A stretch of 15,702 bases of DNA, from contig DASZPL010000063.1 of assembly GCA_035550315.1 (NCBI GenBank), positions 1 through 15,702 of the forward strand, read 5' to 3'. Numbering within the stretch: the first letter of the stretch is position 1; every line of letters starts with the position of its first letter. Below the pieces are notes generated by a model. It saw nothing but the letters and a program-made list of their open reading frames with translations, was not told where the DNA came from and made no database searches. The DNA comes from DASZPL01 sp035550315. Lineage in GTDB: Bacteria; Actinomycetota; Actinomycetes; JAFAQI01. Below, in pieces: positions 10,537 through 15,702 of this stretch. Both the position numbers and the translations under genes were made by a program.

Positions 10537-11385
10537 CTAGTGTGCCGTCCACGCGGGTGCCGCGGGCGCCATCAGCGCCGCGAGCTGCCGCAGGTCGTCC
10601 CGCAGCGCGGCCAGCAGCTCCTCGCGCAGCGCCTCCGGGACGGTCAGCTCGTCGGGGCGGATCGGCCGGGTCAGCAGTGGCGGGCGCCGGTCGTTGAGCC
10701 GGACGATCGCGCCGGGGACCCGATCGGTGCGGCCGCTGCGGATCAGCCGTTCCCCCAGCCAGCGCCACCCGGCCCGCGGCGCCCGTTTCGCCGCGCTCGG
10801 GTTGAACGCGACGTGCAGGTCAGCCGGCCGCCAGTCGGCGTCGACGCCGACGAACGCCAGCACGCGGCGGACCACCGCGGCCGGGTCGGCTTGAAGCTGG
10901 TCCAGCGACAGCAGGAGCACCCGGTCCCGGTCGACCCTCGACAGCCACTGGTCGAGCTGGCCGGCGTACCGGCTGACGTCGAGGTAGCGCGGGTCGGCCC
11001 GCAGCGCGGCCGTGATCGGCCGGGTCTCGGACCCCCAGGCCAGCGCGTGCCGATACGCCGAGCGCATCCGCTCGATCGGGTTGCGCACCAGGTAGATCAG
11101 CCGCGCATCGGGCACCCGGGCCAGCAGCCGCTCGGGCACCCCACTGACGTGCGGATACATCGTGTACGTCGTCGATGCCTCGCCGATCGCGACCGCGTCC
11201 GCTGCCCCCGGGAAGCCGGCCAGGTAGTCGTCCCAGCCCGCGGGGTCGTGCGCCGTACTGAAGTAGTTGGGCTCCTTCGGCTCACTCATCGCGATCTGCG
11301 GATGACCCCGCAGGTAGTGGTGCAGGCTCGTGGTCCCGGCCTTCTGGGCGCCGATGATGAAGAACGTCGGGGGCCGACGGGTCAC
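10537..11385 (-). CDS. PAPS-dependent sulfotransferase
   Basis: Transfers a sulfo group from PAPS to an acceptor hydroxyl or amine. The 282-aa protein has the PAPS 5'-phosphosulfate loop 'GAQKAGTTSL' (12-21, catalytic-type lysine K15) and the 3'-phosphate motif 'LVRNPIERMRSAYRH' (99-113, R101 and S109). It has no signal peptide or membrane helix, so it is probably cytoplasmic. The acceptor (lipid, carbohydrate or other) cannot be told. GTG 11385 overlaps the stop of the AsnC regulator by four bases (GTGA), indicating translational coupling; it is the last gene before a strong terminator. Confidence 0.88.
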   Translation of the reverse strand: MTRRPPTFFIIGAQKAGTTSLHHYLRGHPQIAMSEPKEPNYFSTAHDPAGWDDYLAGFPGAADAVAIGEASTTYTMYPHVSGVPERLLARVPDARLIYLVRNPIERMRSAYRHALAWGSETRPITAALRADPRYLDVSRYAGQLDQWLSRVDRDRVLLLSLDQLQADPAAVVRRVLAFVGVDADWRPADLHVAFNPSAAKRAPRAGWRWLGERLIRSGRTDRVPGAIVRLNDRRPPLLTRPIRPDELTVPEALREELLAALRDDLRQLAALMAPAAPAWTAH

Positions 11386-11822
11386 AACGCGGGCGGCCGG
11401 TCTTCGTACGGCGTCGACAGCACGACCGTGGTGCGGGTCGACACGTTCGCTGCGGCGCGGATCTGTTGCAGCAGCGCCTCGAGGTCTGCCGGCGTACCCA
11501 CCCGGACCTTCAAGATGTAGCTCTCGTCGCCCGCGACGCTGTGACAGGCTTCGATCGCTTCCAGGTGAGCGAGCCGGTCGGGTGCGTCGTCGGGTGCGCT
11601 CGGGTCGATCGGCTTGATCGAGACGAAGGCCGTGACCGGCAGGCCCAGCGCCATCGGGTCGGCCATCACGCGGTAACCGCGGATGACGCCCCGCTGCTCG
11701 AGCCGTCGCACCCGTTGGTGCACCGCCGAGACCGACAGGCCGGTTTCGCGGGACAGGTCGGTGAAGCTGCGGCGACCGTCCTGCGCGAGCAACCGGACGA
11801 GCGTCCGATCAAGATCCTCCAC
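11382..11822 (-). CDS. Lrp/AsnC-family transcriptional regulator
   Basis: A 146-aa regulator with the family's two domains: an N-terminal helix-turn-helix (about 2-55, 'DLDRTLVRLLAQDGRRSFTD' then 'GLSVSAVHQRVRRLEQRGVI') and a C-terminal RAM ligand-binding domain (about 65-138, with 'VAGDESYILKVRV'). Such proteins sense amino acids or related small molecules. GTG 11822 lies ten bases after the acyl-CoA dehydrogenase stop, and its own stop overlaps the sulfotransferase start, so it sits within the operon. It may control the amino-acid or acyl-CoA catabolic genes upstream, or itself; the ligand is unknown. Confidence 0.93.
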   Translation of the reverse strand: MEDLDRTLVRLLAQDGRRSFTDLSRETGLSVSAVHQRVRRLEQRGVIRGYRVMADPMALGLPVTAFVSIKPIDPSAPDDAPDRLAHLEAIEACHSVAGDESYILKVRVGTPADLEALLQQIRAAANVSTRTTVVLSTPYEDRPPAL

Positions 11823-11832
11823 GCTCGGGACA

Positions 11833-12981
11833 CTATCGGTCGGCGAACAGCGCGCGCCCGATCACAAGTCGCTGGATCTGGTTGGTGCCCTCGAAGATCT
11901 GCATCACCTTGGCCTCGCGCAGATAGCGCTCGACCGGGTACTCGGCCGTGTAGCCGTAGCCGCCGAGCACCTGCACCGCATCGGTGGTCACGCGCATCGC
12001 GGTGTCCGTCGCGAACAGCTTCGCCATCGCGGCCTGCGGTCCGTACGGCTCCCCCGCATCACGCCGCCGCGCGGCCGCGAGGTACGTCGCGCGAGCCGCC
12101 TCGACTCCGGTTGCCATGTCGGCCAGCAGGAAGCTGACGCCCTGGAAGTCGGCGATCGCGCGGCCGAACTGCCGGCGCTGCTTCGCCCAGTCGACCGCGG
12201 CGTCGAGCGCGGCCTGGGCCAACCCGGTCGCGATCGCCGCGATGCCGAGCCGGCCGCCGTCGAGCGCGGAGAGCGCGATCCGCATGCCGTCGCCCTCGCT
12301 GCCGACCAAGCGGTCCTGCGGCACCCGCACGCCCTCGAACAGCACTTGTGCGGTCGGTGAGCCCCGCAGACCCATCTTGCGCTCCGGCGGCTGCGGTTTG
12401 ATGCCGTCCGTCGCGGCCGGTACGACTAGCAGCGAGACGCCGCGGCGCGGGTCGTCCGAAGTGCGGCAGAAGACGTCGTAGTAGTCGGCGACGGTGCCGT
12501 GCGTCACCCATGCCTTGGCGCCGTCGATGACGTAGCTGTCGCCGTCGCGCACCGCTCGCGCTTGGAGCGAGCCGGCGTCCGACCCCGACTGCGCCTCCGA
12601 CAGGCAGTAGGCGCCGATCAGGTCGCCGCCGAGCATCGGCGGCAGCATCGTGGCCTTCTGCTCGTCGGTGCCGAAGGTAGCCACCGGATAGCAGGTGAGC
12701 GTGTGCACGCTGACCGCCAGCGCCACCGTCGCCCAGGCGGTCGCGAGCTCCTCGAGCACCTGCAGATAGACCTCGTAGGGCTGGCCGCCGCCGCCGTCCG
12801 TCTCGTCGTACGGCAAGCCGAGCAAACCGGCCTGGCCGATGGTGCGCAGCACCTCCCGCGGGAACTCCTCGGCCTCCTCGGCGGCGGCCGCTCGCGGCGC
12901 CAGCTCGTCGCGGGCCAGCTCGCGAGCGAGCCCGATCAGCTGCCGGGCCTCGTCGCTTGGCAGCGTGCGCTGCACCGCCAT
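11833..12981 (-). CDS. Acyl-CoA dehydrogenase
   Basis: FAD enzyme that oxidises acyl-CoA to trans-2-enoyl-CoA in fatty-acid or branched-chain amino-acid breakdown. 382 aa from ATG 12981. Recognisable are the flavin/substrate segment 'AYCLSEAQSGSDAGSL', 'DGAKAWVTHG', 'KMGLRGSPTAQVLFEGVRVP' and the C-terminal signature 'GGYGYTAEYPVERYLREAK' then 'QIFEGTNQIQR', with the expected catalytic base E364. The layout fits the short-chain/isovaleryl/isobutyryl group, but the substrate is not determined. A longer frame exists upstream (to 13122), but it overlaps the peptidase gene; the ATG at 12981 lies five bases after that gene's stop. An enoyl-CoA isomerase-like gene lies two genes upstream in the same operon. 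Confidence 0.93.
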   Translation of the reverse strand: MAVQRTLPSDEARQLIGLARELARDELAPRAAAAEEAEEFPREVLRTIGQAGLLGLPYDETDGGGGQPYEVYLQVLEELATAWATVALAVSVHTLTCYPVATFGTDEQKATMLPPMLGGDLIGAYCLSEAQSGSDAGSLQARAVRDGDSYVIDGAKAWVTHGTVADYYDVFCRTSDDPRRGVSLLVVPAATDGIKPQPPERKMGLRGSPTAQVLFEGVRVPQDRLVGSEGDGMRIALSALDGGRLGIAAIATGLAQAALDAAVDWAKQRRQFGRAIADFQGVSFLLADMATGVEAARATYLAAARRRDAGEPYGPQAAMAKLFATDTAMRVTTDAVQVLGGYGYTAEYPVERYLREAKVMQIFEGTNQIQRLVIGRALFADR

Positions 12982-12986
12982 TCCGA

Positions 12987-14108
12987 TCAGGCGCCCAGCA
13001 CGACGAGCTCGCGGTCGATCGTGTCGAGCCGCTCCACGCCGTCGTTTGTGACGACCACGATGTCCTCGATCCGGGCGCCGTGGCGGTCGGGCGCGTAGAT
13101 GCCGGGCTCGATGGAGAAGCACATGCCCGGTTCGAGCACGGTGTCGTTGCCGGCCACGATCCAGGGCTCCTCGTGCTCCTCGAGCCCGATGCCGTGCCCG
13201 GTCCGGTGGACGAACCAGTCACCGAACCCCGCGGCCGTGATGACGTCCCGCGCTGCCGCGTCCACGCTCTCGGCGGTGACGCCCGGCCGGACGCTGTCGC
13301 AAGAGGCGGCCTGGGCCTGCCGCAGCACTTCGTAGTACGCCGCGAAGTCGGCGGGCGCGTCGCCACCAGCCACGTAAGTGCGGGTGGCGTCCGAGCAGTA
13401 GCCGTCCGGCATCGTGCCGCCGATGTCGACGACGACGGGATCGCCCGGCTGCACGACCCGGTCGCTGGTGTGGTGGTGGGGACTGGCGGCGTTCGGGCCG
13501 GAGGCGACGATGACGAAGTTCACCGTAGTGTGACCGGCGGCGACGATCGCGTCCGCGATGTCGCGACCGACCTGGGCCTCGGTCCGGCCGGGACGCAGCC
13601 ACTGGCCCATCTGCCCGTGCACCTGGTCGATCGCGCGCGCGGCTGCCCGCAGCGAGTCGACCTCGTCCGGCCGCTTGCGTAGCCGCAGCGGGCGCAGCAC
13701 GGTCCCGGCGAGCACCTGTTCGGCTGCGGGCAGCGCGGCGTGCAGCCGCAAGGTGTGCTCGGCCCACATCCGGTCGGCCACTCCGACGCGGTGCGGCGCG
13801 GCCCCGACGACCTCGCGGGCCAGGGAGACGGCCAGCGCGAACGCGTCCTCGGTCTCCTCGTGAGCGATGACCCGGACGTGCTCCCCGGCCCCGCTGGCTA
13901 TGGCGGCGGGCTGCTCGAGCCGGGGTACGACGAGCACCGGTTCACCGGCGGCGGGAAGCACGAGGCAGGTGAGCCGCTCGAGCGGCAGCGCGTCGTAGCC
14001 GACGAGGTAGCGCAGGTCGGCACCGGGGGTGATGAACAGGGCGTCGATGCCGGCGGCGGCCGCCACTGATGCCGCCGCCGCCAGCCGGTTGCGGTGCGCG
14101 GTGCTCAC
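12987..14108 (-). CDS. M24-family metallopeptidase (Xaa-Pro aminopeptidase type)
   Basis: A 373-aa protein with a creatinase-like N-terminal domain (about 1-145) and a pita-bread catalytic domain (about 150-373). All five metal ligands are present: D228 ('VVVDIGG'), D240 ('CSDATRTY'), H305 ('RTGHGIGLEEHEEP'), E334 ('FSIEPGIY') and E348 ('ARIEDIV'). It should be an active two-metal peptidase releasing residues before proline, or a related dipeptidase. GTG 14108 overlaps the preceding stop by four bases (GTGA); a longer frame reaching 14708 would run through the isomerase gene and is rejected. Its place in an acyl-CoA/AsnC operon suggests a role in peptide or amino-acid catabolism (inference). 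Confidence 0.93.
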   Translation of the reverse strand: MSTAHRNRLAAAASVAAAAGIDALFITPGADLRYLVGYDALPLERLTCLVLPAAGEPVLVVPRLEQPAAIASGAGEHVRVIAHEETEDAFALAVSLAREVVGAAPHRVGVADRMWAEHTLRLHAALPAAEQVLAGTVLRPLRLRKRPDEVDSLRAAARAIDQVHGQMGQWLRPGRTEAQVGRDIADAIVAAGHTTVNFVIVASGPNAASPHHHTSDRVVQPGDPVVVDIGGTMPDGYCSDATRTYVAGGDAPADFAAYYEVLRQAQAASCDSVRPGVTAESVDAAARDVITAAGFGDWFVHRTGHGIGLEEHEEPWIVAGNDTVLEPGMCFSIEPGIYAPDRHGARIEDIVVVTNDGVERLDTIDRELVVLGA

Positions 14109-14806
14109 GACGACACGGTATCGGGACTGCCTTGGCTCAACAGTTCGACGACGTCGGCGAACATCCGGGCCTTGATCGTCCCGAGCGTGGGCCCGGCCTT
14201 GCCGGCCAGCTCGCGCGCCCGCTCGACGGCGTGTGGCAGCACGTCGTCCTCGGCGACGGCGGTGGTGACGAGCCCGGCGGCGGCCGCGGCCGTCCCGCCG
14301 TACCGGTTGCCGGTCGTCATCGCCTCCAGCGCAGTCGCGACCGGAAGCTTGGCGCGCAGCAGCGCGTCCATGCCGGGGCTGAACGGCAAGCCGATGTCGA
14401 CCTCGGGAAGGCAGAAGAAGCCGCGGTCGGCGCGCATCACTCGCCAGTCGTGTGCGATCGCCAGCATCGCGCCGGCCGCGAAGCAGTGACCTTGGATTGC
14501 CGCGATCGTCGGCATCGGCAGGATCGTCAGCTTCACCAGCAACGAGTGGACCGAGTCGATGTAGCCGGCCGCTTCGTCGAGATGCGTGGTCAGCCAGTCG
14601 AGGTCCAGCCCGTTCGAGAAGAACTTGCCTTCGGCCATCGTGACCAGCGCGACCGGCGGCGGCGTCGCCGCCACCTCGTCGAGCAGGGTATGGATGTCCG
14701 CCAGCCATTGGGTGGTCAGCCGGTTTTCGTCGTTGCCGATGTTCAGCAGCCAGACGTCACCATCGCGGTCGAGATGAGGCACGCCGCAGTTTCGCATCCG
14801 CTTCAT
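14105..14806 (-). CDS. Enoyl-CoA hydratase/isomerase family protein (delta3-delta2-enoyl-CoA isomerase-like)
   Basis: A 233-aa crotonase-fold protein. The first oxyanion-hole segment is 'GKFFSNGLDLDWL' (60-72) and the second 'QGHCFAAGAMLAIAHDWRVMR' region (105-125). The 'RADRGFFCLPEVDIGLPF' segment with E135 resembles plant and peroxisomal enoyl-CoA isomerases, where the equivalent glutamate is the single catalytic acid, so double-bond isomerisation of unsaturated acyl-CoA is more likely than hydration. It is first in the five-gene operon. ATG 14806 or ATG 14797 may be used; neither has a Shine-Dalgarno. The start codon is only 26 bp from that of the divergent exonuclease gene. Confidence 0.88.
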   Translation of the reverse strand: MKRMRNCGVPHLDRDGDVWLLNIGNDENRLTTQWLADIHTLLDEVAATPPPVALVTMAEGKFFSNGLDLDWLTTHLDEAAGYIDSVHSLLVKLTILPMPTIAAIQGHCFAAGAMLAIAHDWRVMRADRGFFCLPEVDIGLPFSPGMDALLRAKLPVATALEAMTTGNRYGGTAAAAAGLVTTAVAEDDVLPHAVERARELAGKAGPTLGTIKARMFADVVELLSQGSPDTVSS

Positions 14807-14832
14807 CGATCGGACGTTTTAGGGTTTGGCGC

Positions 14833-15702
14833 GTGCCCTCCCCCACCGGCCGGTTGATGCTGTTGGACACCGCGTCGCTGTACTTCCGGGCGTTCTTCGG
14901 CGTGCCGGCGTCGATCACGGCGCCGGACGGCACACCGGTGAACGCGGTCCGCGGACTGCTGGACTTCATCGCGCGGCTGGTCACCGACTACCACCCCAGT
15001 CGCTTGGTGGCGGCGATGGATGCCGACTGGAGACCGGCCTGGCGGGTGGAGCGGTTGCCGACGTACAAGGCACACCGCCTTGCGGCCGACGGCGGCGAGC
15101 AGGTGCCGGACCTGCTCGCGGCGCAGGTGCCGATCATCGAGCAGGTGCTCGACGCCGTCGGGCTGTGCCGGATCGGCGTCGCCGGCTACGAGGCGGACGA
15201 CATCATCGGCACGCTCGCAACTGCCGCGGACTGCCCGGTTGACATCGTCACCGGCGACCGTGACCTGTTCCAGTTGGTCTCGGACGAGGCCCCGGTGCGG
15301 GTGATCTACACCGCGAAGGGGGTCGGCAAGGCCGAGGTGATCGACGACGCTGCCGTGCAGCGCCGCTACGGCGTGCCGGCGGACGGCTACGCCGCCTTCG
15401 CGGCGTTACGCGGTGATCCGTCGGACGGCCTGCCCGGCGTCCCCGGAGTCGGTGAGAAGACGGCCGCGGCATTGGTCGCGAGGTTCGGCGACATCGAGGC
15501 GATCACCGCCGCGGCGCAGCAGTCGGACGACGGCTTTCCCGCCGGCGCTCGGGCGAAGATCGCGGCTGCGGCCGACTACCTCGAGCGAGCCGTGCCGGTC
15601 GTGGCGGTGGCGCGTGACGTCGCGCTGCCCAAGTACGACGACCGGCTGCCGGACACGCCGCGGCATCCCGACAAGGTGGCGATGCTGGCCGAGCGGTGGG
15701 GC
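14833..15702 (+). CDS. 5'-3' exonuclease, DNA polymerase I N-domain type (partial)
   Basis: FEN-like 5' nuclease that trims flaps or RNA primers. 290 residues are visible and the frame runs off the window end. Seen in order: 'LLDTASLYFRAFFG' with D12, 'AAMDADWRPAWR' (D63), 'YKAHR' (78-82), the metal-binding 'YEADDIIGTLA' (E120, D122, D123) and 'VTGDRDLFQLV' (D142, D144), then the helix-3-turn-helix 'GDPSDGLPGVPGVGEKTAAAL' region (194-214). It resembles the stand-alone nuclease Rv2090; whether a polymerase domain follows cannot be seen, though the short spacing to the C-terminal part favours a stand-alone enzyme. GTG 14833 is the likeliest start; TTG 14854 or ATG 14857 are alternatives. No strong Shine-Dalgarno is present. 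Confidence 0.9.
   Translation, partial: MPSPTGRLMLLDTASLYFRAFFGVPASITAPDGTPVNAVRGLLDFIARLVTDYHPSRLVAAMDADWRPAWRVERLPTYKAHRLAADGGEQVPDLLAAQVPIIEQVLDAVGLCRIGVAGYEADDIIGTLATAADCPVDIVTGDRDLFQLVSDEAPVRVIYTAKGVGKAEVIDDAAVQRRYGVPADGYAAFAALRGDPSDGLPGVPGVGEKTAAALVARFGDIEAITAAAQQSDDGFPAGARAKIAAAADYLERAVPVVAVARDVALPKYDDRLPDTPRHPDKVAMLAERWG

Noticed and set aside
12059..13366. 435-aa minus-strand frame across the dehydrogenase and peptidase genes
   Set aside because: Arg/Ala-rich shadow spanning two real genes whose motifs are intact in the other frame.
14109..14708. 200-codon upstream extension of the M24 peptidase frame
   Set aside because: It overlaps the isomerase gene in another frame and is Ala/Arg/Gly-rich without domain logic; the GTGA overlap at 14108 marks the true start.

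Overview
The window reads as chromosomal DNA from a very GC-rich actinobacterium. Evidence: GTG starts are common, genes overlap by GTGA, the core cluster gcvH-garA-ftsR-DUF151-resR-gcvP is present, and so are RbpA and a DUF5999 protein. I cannot fix the genus. The gene set matches Mycobacterium tuberculosis Rv1822 to Rv1832 and Rv2050 to Rv2051 (family knowledge), but the DUF881/small-basic-protein genes that separate pgsA2 from gcvH there are absent here.

Left edge (1-262): the last 28 codons of what looks like an IS481-type transposase, two hairpins, and a tRNA-Pro(GGG) on the minus strand. The transposon-like end lies directly beside the tRNA 3' end.

263-7054, plus strand: a phosphatidyltransferase, the lipoyl carrier GcvH, a zinc-ribbon/FHA GarA-like regulator, the MerR regulator FtsR, a bifunctional-nuclease-domain protein, a second MerR regulator (ResR/McdR type) behind a palindrome-rich promoter, and a tandem glycine riboswitch controlling a full-length glycine dehydrogenase GcvP. 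This block joins glycine cleavage, 2-oxoglutarate/glutamate control (GarA) and cell-division regulation.

7055-8463: a small DUF5999 gene (minus), a four-helix membrane protein, a 28-bp Xer recombination (dif) site at 7905-7932, then rbpA behind a SigR-type promoter. The dif site is the main find. It marks the replication terminus of a circular chromosome, and gene orientation switches around it: mostly plus to its left, mostly minus to its right, so most genes on both sides point toward dif.

8411-14806, minus strand: lnt (apolipoprotein N-acyltransferase) with a hairpin-rich leader of about 260 nt, then, reading right to left, a five-gene operon: enoyl-CoA isomerase-like protein, M24 aminopeptidase, acyl-CoA dehydrogenase, Lrp/AsnC regulator and sulfotransferase. 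It ends in a 13-bp-stem terminator.

14833-15702, plus strand: a 5'-3' exonuclease of the PolI N-domain type, cut off by the window end. No CRISPR array, rRNA or phage module is visible.
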